Below, one piece after another: positions 42,623-51,107 of a stretch of 64,000 bases of DNA. The notes beneath the pieces are model-generated. The model did not search any database. It was given only the letters and a program-made list of their open reading frames with translations, and was not told the DNA's origin. How positions within the stretch are numbered: position 1 is the stretch's first letter; each line of letters starts with the position of its first letter. The stretch lies in NCBI GenBank assembly GCA_947258785.1, contig CAMYJT010000002.1, positions 124,001 to 188,000 on the forward strand, written 5' to 3'. The position numbers were made by a program, and so were the translations under genes. Origin of the DNA: an uncultured Gammaproteobacteria bacterium (lineage in GTDB: Bacteria; Pseudomonadota; Gammaproteobacteria; Arenicellales; JAANXG01).

Positions 42623-43243
42623 TCAGTGAACCTCTTTGAGCAATCGTTCCGCCCGCTCGCCACAGATGGAAATGAGGTCGGCAGCAAACCGGCCGGGCTC
42701 GGTAAAATGTAGACAATGAACGCCCCGCTCCCCCAGATGGTGCAGTTTCTCTTCGCGATCATCGACATAGACGCAACGACTTAAGTCGGTACCGATCTCG
42801 GCGACAGCGATGTCATACAAGACGCCGTCGTCCTTGATGTATCCGTGCTCATCGGAAAAGATGACAACACGAAAGACCTTACCAAATCGCCGGCGCACAT
42901 CGTCACTCAACTCCGGCGTGCTGTCGGATACCAAGCACAAATCGTAGCCGCCCGACAATTTCTCTATCATACGTCTCATCCTCGGCACAGGTTCATTGAA
43001 GCCCACCAATTGGCGAGCCAATAATTGCGCATCCTGCGTGACTCCGAGTCTCTGGAACGGCGCAAAAAATTCCCGTTGCGACAACTGCCCCCGCATGTAG
43101 CTTTCGAAATGCTCTCCAGAAAACAGCGCGTTGACAGCGGCCTTATCCACGTCAAACTCTGTATGCGCCCAGGAGCTGAAGCTCTCTGATCGCTTTGCCC
43201 CGGTGATCACTCCACCGTAGTCAAAAATGATTGTGTCGATCAA
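42623..43243 (-). CDS. HAD-superfamily hydrolase
   Basis: A 206-residue HAD protein. Motif I is IIFDYGGVITG (nucleophilic Asp; the second Asp is replaced by Gly, as in YihX-like members), motif II LVSDSTPELS, the Lys near KDDGVLYDIA, and motif IV CVYVDDREEKLHHLGERGV. Likely a phosphatase of small substrates. ATG 43243. Divergent from the unknown gene at 43377. Confidence 0.85.
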   Translation of the reverse strand: MIDTIIFDYGGVITGAKRSESFSSWAHTEFDVDKAAVNALFSGEHFESYMRGQLSQREFFAPFQRLGVTQDAQLLARQLVGFNEPVPRMRRMIEKLSGGYDLCLVSDSTPELSDDVRRRFGKVFRVVIFSDEHGYIKDDGVLYDIAVAEIGTDLSRCVYVDDREEKLHHLGERGVHCLHFTEPGRFAADLISICGERAERLLKEVH

Positions 43244-43376
43244 TTAACTCTCCAAATTGCAGCACGCAAAGGTCGAACCTCGCCGTGCGGTTTACTCGGC
43301 CCTGCCGCTACCTGGGCGTTTTCCGGAAATAGTTGCTACTATTCGATTATGCATATACAGACCGCGTAACAACGCC

Positions 43377-44105
43377 ATGACGGACATATTTCCGCCGGGA
43401 TTCACCGACAATCTGCCAGAAGACGCGACCTCTGGCTGCGCCGCAATCTGTGCGGCGGTAATCGATTATTCTAAACGGCGATTGGTGGAGGCTGGCAAGA
43501 CCAGCCTCATCGAGGATCAGCAGAATTATGTCAACGCCCTGGCTCTGTTCGAAGCCTACACGGAGACGTATCCGTTGAATATTCAATATCACTTACCCAG
43601 TCTGCACACGAACGCCGAACAGAATTCGAAGTCCATTATAAGTTTTTTTGAAACACTGTGTGCCGCGCTCAACGAGCGTATTGTCAAATCAAACCTGTCC
43701 CGCCTGCGGGAGAACTATGTCGCCAAGTTTGGTCACACCGCATATTATGAATTCAACGACAAGGAGCGCGACCTAATCCGCACCGCATTCCACGAACTGC
43801 GGGTGCTGGTCAATGACGTGGAAACCCTGGAAGCGGCGGATAAGGTGCGCCTTATGAACCGGTTGGGCAAGATTCATGAAGAGCTGCCTCATAAACTTCC
43901 GGACTTTGACCGCATCTGGGGCCTGGTTGGGGAGGCACTACTCATCCAGGTGAGTTACGGTGGCTCCGGTGATCTCATCGTGGAGCGCCTCCGGCAAATC
44001 ATCAATTCGGCGTGGGAGGCACAGGCACGCTCGGAGTCGAAAACCACCGGAAGCCTGGACGACCTGCTCTGCAAAATATGCGGCTGCGGCGCCGCTATTC
44101 GCTAA
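43377..44105 (+). CDS. Unknown helical protein with C-terminal CKICGC
   Basis: A 242-residue soluble protein that I do not recognise. It is mostly helical, with no signal or membrane segment. The C-terminus carries LLCKICGCGAAIR, a CxxCxC cluster that might bind metal. It is full of charged helices (RLRENYVAKFGH, DKERDLIRTAFHELRVLV), and codon use looks like that of its neighbours. ATG 43377 follows CAACGCC; a longer frame begins at 43257. It is flanked by a HAD gene and an aminotransferase remnant. Confidence 0.6.
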   Translation: MTDIFPPGFTDNLPEDATSGCAAICAAVIDYSKRRLVEAGKTSLIEDQQNYVNALALFEAYTETYPLNIQYHLPSLHTNAEQNSKSIISFFETLCAALNERIVKSNLSRLRENYVAKFGHTAYYEFNDKERDLIRTAFHELRVLVNDVETLEAADKVRLMNRLGKIHEELPHKLPDFDRIWGLVGEALLIQVSYGGSGDLIVERLRQIINSAWEAQARSESKTTGSLDDLLCKICGCGAAIR

Positions 44106-44145
44106 CCCACAACTCGCCACGAAGATTCCGGCGGACCGCGAAACA

Positions 44146-44388
44146 TCAAGTCCGCATATCAGCGTATTCACGCTGCGGACTTACCGCGGCAGTGTAGACC
44201 CGATTGAGTCCGCGGCAGACAGTCTGGATCGCCGGTTCGGCCAATTTAGGATACAACGGCAAACTCAGGGCCTCCCCGGTCAGGGCCTGGGTGTTGGGCA
44301 GATCGGCGAGCTTCCCGACGAATACCCCATTCAGCTTGGTGCCGCGAGCCTGCGCACAGTCCTCGATAATGGCGATGTTCGGGCCGCT
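44146..44388 (-). pseudogene. DegT/DnrJ/EryC1 aminotransferase, internally deleted
   Basis: The minus-strand frame reads IAIIEDCAQARGTKLNG, VFVG, then directly LTGEALSLPLYPKLAEPA and ends in TGA. These are the middle motif (IEDxAQxxG) and the C-terminal motif (LSLPLYP) of sugar aminotransferases of the DegT family, which are normally about 200 residues apart. The PLP Lys region is gone, and two stops precede the fragment. It explains the gap between 44106 and 44437. Confidence 0.7.
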
Positions 44389-44437
44389 CTACTATTCACG
44401 GCCCGCATGGTTAAAATAACCGTTGTCAGCGGCACTT

Positions 44438-45103
44438 ATGTCCGTGCGTAGTTCAAGAACAAGCATCGTGAATTCGTTTCGAGAGAATATTCCAGCGCAC
44501 CTCATGCCTCAGGCAGGCTCGGCGGTCATGTTCGATGCCCCGGGGCTCGAGCGCTTGAGCAAAGTACGCCCACAAACCGTTCTCGCCCTGTATGTGCCAA
44601 TTGTTCTGTTGTGTACCTACCTAGGCTTGGCGTCTTCGTCGGTACCGACGTACATGTTTCCGGCTTACTTCTTGTTGGGCGGATTGTCATGGACGCTGTT
44701 CGAATATCTTTTTCACCGGTTTATTTTCCATTTTATCCCCCGTTCCGACAACGGCTTCAGACTTCAGTTCATCATGCACGGCGTACATCATCGTTTCCCT
44801 CACGACAAAAACCGACTGGTCATGCCGGTAACGGTCAGTATACCCGTCGCGCTGCTAATCTGGTGTGGGGCCAGCGCTTTATTGCAGGATAATGGTTTCG
44901 CGTTGTTTGCAGGATTTGTCTTCGGCTACATTTGTTACGACATGATCCACTACAGCATTCATCACTTTCCCACACCAAAACAGCCCGCGCTTCGGGCGAT
45001 CTGGGTCAGTCACCTCAAGCATCACTTTAAAAATCCGCACCGGTCATTCGGCGTAACGACGCCGGTATGGGATTACGTGTTTGGTACCCACCATAGCCCT
45101 TGA
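44438..45103 (+). CDS. Fatty acid hydroxylase/sterol desaturase family protein
   Basis: A 221-residue membrane protein with about four hydrophobic segments and the eight-His metal motif set of the family: FHRFIFHF, HGVHHRFPHD, HYSIHHFP and HLKHHFKNPHRSFG. The order and spacing are those of fatty acid 2-hydroxylases, which use a di-iron centre to hydroxylate lipid acyl chains. The lipid target is unknown. The start is ATG 44438; TTG 44423 is in frame upstream. Confidence 0.88.
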   Translation: MSVRSSRTSIVNSFRENIPAHLMPQAGSAVMFDAPGLERLSKVRPQTVLALYVPIVLLCTYLGLASSSVPTYMFPAYFLLGGLSWTLFEYLFHRFIFHFIPRSDNGFRLQFIMHGVHHRFPHDKNRLVMPVTVSIPVALLIWCGASALLQDNGFALFAGFVFGYICYDMIHYSIHHFPTPKQPALRAIWVSHLKHHFKNPHRSFGVTTPVWDYVFGTHHSP

Positions 45104-45117
45104 TCTTTGGATTCCGC

Positions 45118-45633
45118 TCAACATCCCTCATCCCGGTGTGCAGCACCGGTCATTTCGAGCGCGCGTACATAGTCGGTCCAAGGTATTACCTCGATGATTA
45201 CCTTGTACTCGAATCCTATGTCGGCCGCACGTAATTCAAAAAACTCCGCGCTCAGGTGCTTGTCACCCCGGGTAAGCTCCAGTTTGCCGGGGTAACACTC
45301 GATCTCGCTGTAATTATTGGGATCGGACAGCCTGATCAACTGATCGATGCATTCCTGCAGCGGCACACACTTATACGTTCCATCGCTCTCCCGGTAGTGG
45401 CTGGTCGCATACTCTATGGCCTTTTCATTTCCGAAGTGGGACAGCATGGTGACTTTGTCGTGCTGTATATACCGGTGAAAGTGTGGATATATGTCGTCCA
45501 CCTTGAGTATTTCCGGTTTGTGTTTGAACGAAATATGGAAAGACACGATGGTTGAGAATGAGAATGTGACTTTCGCCATTTCGTCACGATTCCAGTACAG
45601 ACTGATTTCGTTAATGTCAGTTTCAATCGTCAC
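45118..45633 (-). CDS. Conserved-looking protein of unknown function
   Basis: A 171-residue protein that I do not recognise. It is soluble, with many aromatic and charged residues (HISFKHKPEI, DIYPHFHRYIQHDKV, ELRAADIGFEYKVIIEVIPW), and no signal or membrane segment. It has lower local GC than neighbours and fairly even composition, which favours real coding over chance. ATG 45633 is used. It lies 14 nt from the end of the fatty acid hydroxylase gene, convergent with it. Confidence 0.55.
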   Translation of the reverse strand: MTIETDINEISLYWNRDEMAKVTFSFSTIVSFHISFKHKPEILKVDDIYPHFHRYIQHDKVTMLSHFGNEKAIEYATSHYRESDGTYKCVPLQECIDQLIRLSDPNNYSEIECYPGKLELTRGDKHLSAEFFELRAADIGFEYKVIIEVIPWTDYVRALEMTGAAHRDEGC

Positions 45634-45765
45634 GGATTGCCGCCCGGTTGTCGTTGATCTGTGAATGGAAAAACCGCGGTTCGTACGCGGCGGACACGAC
45701 CCAACCCCGCCCCCGGCAGTGACAAATTATAAACGCTTGGCTACCGTCCAGGTGGAATCCGCGGT

Positions 45766-46365
45766 TCAAAACGTCCAGATCGCCGTCACTCCCAAGCCTT
45801 TGCTGGCGATGGAGGCCTTAGGCACCCAGCCCGGAACCCGTCCGGCGAACAAGCGGTAGGCATCGAGCGTTGCCGGCACGGCCAGGGCTAACGCGACCTG
45901 ACTGTTGGAGAGACCGGTCGCCGCCGCCATGCCCTCAACATCACCATCGTCATGGTGCTTCAACAGGGTCATGTAAATTAGGGTAATACCGAGGTGCCCC
46001 AGCACCGCTCCCGCCGCGATATGCCTGGCGCGCGGTGGCGGGTCGCGGCGGCCCAGCGTCCGGAAGGCGATTTCAGCGGTCAACCACTGCGTCTGAAATC
46101 CGGCAGACGCGAGCCTCAGTCGGTCGCTGTCCGAGAGATCGGGATCCGGGTAAACGATGGACAATCCTTCAAACTCGAAATTCGTGCCGGTGGCCGTCGC
46201 CACGCCGATGTGACCGAGTTCGTGTATCGCTACCGTTCCCGAGAATCCCAGCAACAACTCCAACCAGTGCGTGCGCAAAGTTTCGGCATTCCATTTGAAT
46301 GCATAGCAAGGCGCGCCATAGCCATACACCGCCAGCAACAACCCCGCGAACACGAGACGACGCAT
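45766..46365 (-). CDS. Exported/membrane protein with HELGH metal motif
   Basis: A 199-residue protein with an N-terminal signal or TM segment (MRRLVFAGLLLAVYGYGAPCYA) and an HExxH motif in GTVAIHELGHIGVATATG, followed by AAGAVLGHLGITLIYMTLL. This resembles M50-like membrane metalloproteases, but the LDG-type third ligand is not clear, so activity is uncertain. ATG 46365 is chosen because it gives the signal sequence; ATG 46410 is upstream. It follows the aminotransferase gene in the same direction after 54 nt. Confidence 0.65.
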   Translation of the reverse strand: MRRLVFAGLLLAVYGYGAPCYAFKWNAETLRTHWLELLLGFSGTVAIHELGHIGVATATGTNFEFEGLSIVYPDPDLSDSDRLRLASAGFQTQWLTAEIAFRTLGRRDPPPRARHIAAGAVLGHLGITLIYMTLLKHHDDGDVEGMAAATGLSNSQVALALAVPATLDAYRLFAGRVPGWVPKASIASKGLGVTAIWTF

Positions 46366-46419
46366 CACCGCGTGCCACGGACCAATGTAATTACCGGGTG
46401 GGCGTGGCACACCGCCCGC

Positions 46420-47619
46420 TTACCTGACCGCCTGGATCCAGTCGCGCAGGCGCCGTATGCCTTCATCGATCTGCGCCTCGCTCACCGCATAGGAAAATCG
46501 GACGTAGTGCTCTTGGGCCTGGGGTGGAACACCGAACTGGATGTCGGCGAGCACCGCGACACCAGCCTCGTGCAGCCATCGCCTGCGCAGCTCCTCGGCG
46601 CTGCCCATCCCAGTCAGCCGGCACAGTTCGGTGACGTTGGGCCATATGTAGAAGGCGCCGCCCGGGCGTAAGGCCCGAACGCCGTCGAGTCCGTTGAGCC
46701 CAGCCACAATCCGGTCGCGGCGGCGCGTGAAACTCGCCATCATCCGTTGGTGTTCGGTCTGGTCTCCGTTCAAGGCCTCGACACCGGCCCACTGGGCAAT
46801 GGAATTCGCACAGGAGTCGGTATTCGTTATCCAGGTGGAGAAATACGGGGCAAGCGGCACGTTCGCCGCATACCCAAGCCGCCAACCGGTCATGGCATAG
46901 CTCTTCGAGGCGCCGTCCAGCAGGATGGTGCGTTCCTGCATGCCGGGTTCGCCGGCGATGCTGGCGAACTCACCGTCGTGCACCATGCGCGAATACACCT
47001 CATCGGACAGCACCCAACACTGTGGGAAATCCCGCAAGATGTCCGCTATGTCCCCGATCTCCGGCTGCGCCAGCGAGCGGCCGGTCGGATTGTGTGGCGA
47101 ATTCAAGATTAACAGCCGCGTATTAGCGTTGATTAAACTCGCCAGCTCGTCGATGCTGAATGAGAAGGCCTCGCTCTCGAGCAGCGGCAGTGCCACGGGC
47201 CGGGCCCCCGACGCAATGATCTGACTGTCGTAAATCGGAAATCCGGGCCGGGGATAGAGCACTTCGTGGCCCACGCCGTGATCGGTGACGGCCAACAGGG
47301 TGTACATGATGAACGGTTTGGCGCCATTGGCCACCGTGATGTCTTCCGGCCGGTAGGTCACGCCGCGGCTGCGCGCCAGATAATCGACGACGGCCTCCCG
47401 CAACTCCGGAATGCCGGCGGAGGGGGTGTATCCGTGATGGCCCTGATCGATCGCCCGTTTTGCGGCGTCACAGATGTTTGGCGGGGTGGCGAAGTCCGGT
47501 TGGCCGATGGCGAAGCTGATGATGTCGCCACCTTGAGCGACCAGCCGATTAACCTCCGCCAGCACGACGAATGCATGCTCGGTTCCGAGATTCCGCGTAC
47601 GTTCGGATACGCTCGGCAT
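46420..47619 (-). CDS. PLP-dependent aminotransferase, class I/II
   Basis: A 399-residue fold-type I aminotransferase related to AspC/AlaC. PLP-binding residues are present: NSPHNPTGR, the Asp and Tyr in LSDEVYSRM, and the Schiff-base Lys in GASKSYAMTGWRLGY. Arg near the C-terminus (VRFSYAVSE) binds the substrate carboxylate. It probably uses aspartate, alanine or an aromatic amino acid; specificity cannot be read. ATG 47619 gives MPSVSERTRNLG. Confidence 0.92.
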   Translation of the reverse strand: MPSVSERTRNLGTEHAFVVLAEVNRLVAQGGDIISFAIGQPDFATPPNICDAAKRAIDQGHHGYTPSAGIPELREAVVDYLARSRGVTYRPEDITVANGAKPFIMYTLLAVTDHGVGHEVLYPRPGFPIYDSQIIASGARPVALPLLESEAFSFSIDELASLINANTRLLILNSPHNPTGRSLAQPEIGDIADILRDFPQCWVLSDEVYSRMVHDGEFASIAGEPGMQERTILLDGASKSYAMTGWRLGYAANVPLAPYFSTWITNTDSCANSIAQWAGVEALNGDQTEHQRMMASFTRRRDRIVAGLNGLDGVRALRPGGAFYIWPNVTELCRLTGMGSAEELRRRWLHEAGVAVLADIQFGVPPQAQEHYVRFSYAVSEAQIDEGIRRLRDWIQAVR

Positions 47620-47726
47620 GGCAGTGATTTAGTCCTCCTTTCTTTAACAAATTGTTCGGCGTAGCTGTATTTTACCCGAACATCGGTGTTTGGCACCGCT
47701 GCGTCGACTAACACCGGAGACCGGCT

Positions 47727-48219
47727 ATGTTTACACCAATGTCATTCCCACAGTGCAGAAAAGCAAGAGGTGCATGCAAAGCGACAGGCGCCAATTGGAC
47801 CGGCTACAGCGCGAAACACGGGCCGCGCAAACCGTACACCTGTGGGACCTGTCATACGACGGGCTGGGAGGCGACCGGAGAGGCGGGGCCCCACCAGGAC
47901 AACCTGCCCGGCATTCACGGTACGTGGTCTGAACCCGGAGTCCGGTGCGAGGCCTGCCACGGCCCCGGTTCCGCGCACGTCGCCGCACCGGATAAGGTCA
48001 CACCGAGCACCAATGAAAACTGCGGCGAGTGTCACCGCCGCGGCGACGTCACCCAGATCGACGCCAAAGGCGGCCTGGTTCGCCATCATGAACAATACGA
48101 GGACTTGCTCGCCTCACCGCACAGACGTTTCGGCTGCACCGTCTGCCATGATCCCCACAAGGGAACGCGCTACGGGTTCGGAGGCTATAAAGGCGAGGAC
48201 TGCGACTGCGGCAACCTCG
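47727..48219 (+). pseudogene. Multiheme cytochrome c fragment
   Basis: About 160 residues carry four CxxCH heme sites: YTCGTCHTTGW, RCEACHGPGSAH, NCGECHRRGDV and GCTVCHDPHKG, with conserved KGGLVRHHEQYEDLLASPHR between them. This is the middle of a periplasmic multiheme cytochrome found in nitrogen and sulfur respiration clusters. It has no signal peptide or first heme, and after KGEDC the frame runs into the antisense of ggt. Both ends are therefore lost, so it is probably a remnant. Confidence 0.7.
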
Positions 48220-48234
48220 GTCCAATGCTTCCGG

Positions 48235-50154
48235 TCATCGATGGACTTCGTTACCGTCGCTCGGAACCACCGGTAAGGGGGGGGTTGCAATCTCCATGCG
48301 CCGTAGCGAGACCACCGCCCCGATGCGGCGCCGGTCCGCCGCCCCGTATTGAAGACCGTCCCTACCGATTACCACCGCCTGCACCGAACCGATCACTTCC
48401 GGTGCCTGGAAACTGTGCCCGAGTGCCGTCAGGCGATGAATGGCCGAAGGCGAAAACCCGGATTCCAACCGGGTGCGGCCGGCGGCGGTGTTCACCGTGG
48501 TCTGGCGCAGCCGCGGCGCATCGACGGCCTCCTGCACCGTGAGCCTGTGATCGATCAGATTGCTGACCATTTGGGCCACCGTCGAGATAATCGAAGATCC
48601 ACCCGGAGAACCAAACGCAGCCACCGGCTTGTCGCCCAAAAAGAGCATAGTGGGCGCCATACTGCTGCGCGGCCGCTTGCCGGGTGCCACGTCATTGGCC
48701 CCGGGATCATAGCGGTCAGGGGCGGGGTTGAAGGTCGGCTCACGATTGAAATCGGTGAGCTCGTTATTGAGCATGAACCCGAATCCGGGCACCATCAGAC
48801 CCGTGCCCCATGCCGACTCGATGGTGCTGGTATAACTGACTATGTTGCCGAGCCGGTCAGCAACCGTGAAATGAGTGGTGTTGCGTCCTTCCTCGTCTGC
48901 GAGGTGCACCATCGATGGCAGCCACCCAGCGTTCACGCGCGATGCGCCGGGCGCACGGGGATCGCCCGCAGTGACTTCATCCCCGGACAGCGCGCGGTCG
49001 AGGCTGATTCGTGCGCTGCGCGGCTTGAGGTAAGCGTCACTCAGCAGGCCGGCGGTAGGCAAGGTTACAAAATCGGTGTCACCCATCCATCTGGCGCGGT
49101 CCGCAAACGCGAGCCTGCTCGCCTCGATGAAAACGTGCAGCGCGGGAGCCGAACCGAATCCAAACTCGCCGATGGGGAATCGCTCCATCATTTTGAGGAT
49201 CTGCATGACCGTCACCCCTCCGGACGACGGCGGCGGCATCGAGGCAATGCGGAACTCGCGGTAGAACCCCTCGATCGGGCTGCGGATGACGACCCGGTAG
49301 CGCGCCAGGTCCTGCAAGGTCATACGCCCCACGCCGCCGGGGTTCGAGGTCCTGGTCTGTCGTTGGGTGTCGACGATGGCCTGTGCGATGACGCCGCGAT
49401 AGAAAGCATCCGGACCCTCCTCGGCAATCCTGCGCAAGGTCCCGGCAAGTCCCGGCTGCCGCAAGCGCGTGCCGGCACGCAGGGCCACCCCTTCAGGCCG
49501 GAATACCGAACGCGCTTCGTCGTAGGCCGGATTGTCCGGTTCGTGGGACAAGCGCGCGCTGGCGATACTGCTTTCCAGCCGGCGACTGACTGGAAAACCG
49601 TTCTCCGCGAGCCGCATCGCCGGGTGAAGTGCGGCGGCGAGAGAGATGGTGCCCCAGCGGTCGAGGGCGGTGGTCACACCGCGCACGGTGCCGGGGACGC
49701 CGACGGCATAACCGCTGGTGGAACGAATGGTGAATGACGGCTGGCTGGCAAACATATCGGGGGCGGCCGCCGCCGGCGCTGTCTCCCGGGAATCGACAAT
49801 CACGATTTCCTTGCGGTCCGCGAGATAAATCATCATGAAGCCTCCGCCACCGATGCCGGAAGACTGGGGCTCCACCACGTTGAGCGCGAATTGCACCGCG
49901 GCGGCCGCGTCGATCGCATTACCCCCTTGACGCAGCACATGGGCACCGACCCGGGCCGCGGCCGGTTCACTGGTTGTCACCACACCGCCGCGAACGCCGG
50001 GCACACCTACGGGAAACACCACTGAGGGGGAGGGGCCGCTGCTTGCTGTGCCGACACCGTCGGCCCAGACCGGCGGTAGCGCGCTGGCAAATGTCCCGCC
50101 GGCGATGGCCGCCAGCATTACCGCTAACCGGTATGTCGAACGGGCCGGGCTCAT
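48235..50154 (-). CDS. ggt: Gamma-glutamyltransferase
   Basis: A 639-residue periplasmic enzyme with a signal peptide. It is made as a proenzyme that cleaves itself before the catalytic Thr in NTTHFTVADRLGN. Other family motifs: SSGIGGGGFMMIYL, the substrate-binding Arg in DSRETAPAAA, WGTGLMVPGFGFMLNNELTDF and GSPGGSSIISTVAQ. It cleaves or transfers the gamma-glutamyl group of glutathione. ATG 50154 gives the signal sequence. The 3' end lies against the multiheme cytochrome remnant. Confidence 0.94.
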   Translation of the reverse strand: MSPARSTYRLAVMLAAIAGGTFASALPPVWADGVGTASSGPSPSVVFPVGVPGVRGGVVTTSEPAAARVGAHVLRQGGNAIDAAAAVQFALNVVEPQSSGIGGGGFMMIYLADRKEIVIVDSRETAPAAAAPDMFASQPSFTIRSTSGYAVGVPGTVRGVTTALDRWGTISLAAALHPAMRLAENGFPVSRRLESSIASARLSHEPDNPAYDEARSVFRPEGVALRAGTRLRQPGLAGTLRRIAEEGPDAFYRGVIAQAIVDTQRQTRTSNPGGVGRMTLQDLARYRVVIRSPIEGFYREFRIASMPPPSSGGVTVMQILKMMERFPIGEFGFGSAPALHVFIEASRLAFADRARWMGDTDFVTLPTAGLLSDAYLKPRSARISLDRALSGDEVTAGDPRAPGASRVNAGWLPSMVHLADEEGRNTTHFTVADRLGNIVSYTSTIESAWGTGLMVPGFGFMLNNELTDFNREPTFNPAPDRYDPGANDVAPGKRPRSSMAPTMLFLGDKPVAAFGSPGGSSIISTVAQMVSNLIDHRLTVQEAVDAPRLRQTTVNTAAGRTRLESGFSPSAIHRLTALGHSFQAPEVIGSVQAVVIGRDGLQYGAADRRRIGAVVSLRRMEIATPPLPVVPSDGNEVHR

Positions 50155-50284
50155 TCCGGTTCGCCTGTCGTGACGTCTAGCCCGCAGTTTGCGCCAGGGT
50201 GGCAAAAACAAGAGCTAACAGGGTATTTACAGTATGAAATTCGATGCATGTCGGATTGGACAGTTTGTGACGAGGTCGGCGCCT

Positions 50285-50322
50285 GTCCCGGTCCTGGCTT
50301 GGTCTCGAACACCTGGGCTCGC
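50285..50322 (-). repeat. Dispersed intergenic element, copy D (3' part)
   Basis: Minus strand GCGAGCCCAGGTGTTCGAGA, then CCAAGCCAGGACCGGG, matches the last part of copies B and C. It lies between ggt and the NUDIX gene, directly after the NUDIX stop. Confidence 0.5.
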
Positions 50323-50341
50323 CATCTGTGGACTGGGTTGT

Positions 50342-50884
50342 CTATGGAAACACAGCCCAATCGCGATCCTGCAATCTTGGCAGCAGGGGCCGCAAGATCC
50401 GGTAGGTAACACCCCAGGCACGGTGGCCGCCCACCCGGTAAAACGGGACCCGACGCGGCGCCGGCCAGTCGGCAAAGTGCATGATTGCTTCGCCGTGAGT
50501 CTCGGGCTGAGCCAGTTCGTCGATACCGACCTCAATGACCTCCTCGACCTCACGCGCCTCCGGTTGCCATTCCGGTGGGGGTACGACTGCAGCCAGATAA
50601 GGATGGACACGAAAGTAGGAGGTCAACGTGTCAACCGCCGGCAATGACTCCAGTACCCACACCCGGTCCGCCGCCAGACCGATTTCCTCCCGTGCCTCCC
50701 GTAATGCCGTATGCAGCATGGTGTCGTCGGCCGGATCGTGTTTACCTCCGGGAAAGGCGAGTTGGCCGCCATGCACGCCGCCGGCGCTGCGGCGGATGAG
50801 CACGAGCCGCGGACCGTGTTCGGCATCGAGAATCACAGGGACGAGAACAGCGGCATCGGTTCGGACTTTCGGCGGAATACTCAC
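50342..50884 (-). CDS. NUDIX hydrolase, CoA pyrophosphatase (NudL-like)
   Basis: A 180-residue NUDIX protein. The box is FPGGKHDPADDTMLHTALREAREEIGL, with the CoA-type variant just upstream (SAGGVHGGQLAFPGGK) and CoA-signature residues of the NudL/NUDT7 group. It likely cleaves coenzyme A or its esters to 4'-phosphopantetheine and 3',5'-ADP. ATG 50884. The 223-bp gap between it and the ketopantoate reductase gene holds nothing recognisable. Confidence 0.88.
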   Translation of the reverse strand: MSIPPKVRTDAAVLVPVILDAEHGPRLVLIRRSAGGVHGGQLAFPGGKHDPADDTMLHTALREAREEIGLAADRVWVLESLPAVDTLTSYFRVHPYLAAVVPPPEWQPEAREVEEVIEVGIDELAQPETHGEAIMHFADWPAPRRVPFYRVGGHRAWGVTYRILRPLLPRLQDRDWAVFP

Positions 50885-51107
50885 CCCACAGACACGTAAA
50901 CGGTTTAGATTTCGGTACGGCCTGGTTAGACAACAAAAACGGCATGAGGTTTATACGCTTGGCTGCTCCACAGACCGATCGGCTGGACACGAAAGCGAGA
51001 CGATCTCACCGCCGCGATCATCGCCCAATCTCGGAACGGGGCTCTACACAGGGCTGTGGCCACGCCTCCGCAGGGCGATTGGCAGGCGCCGGCATTCCGG
51101 CGGAGAT

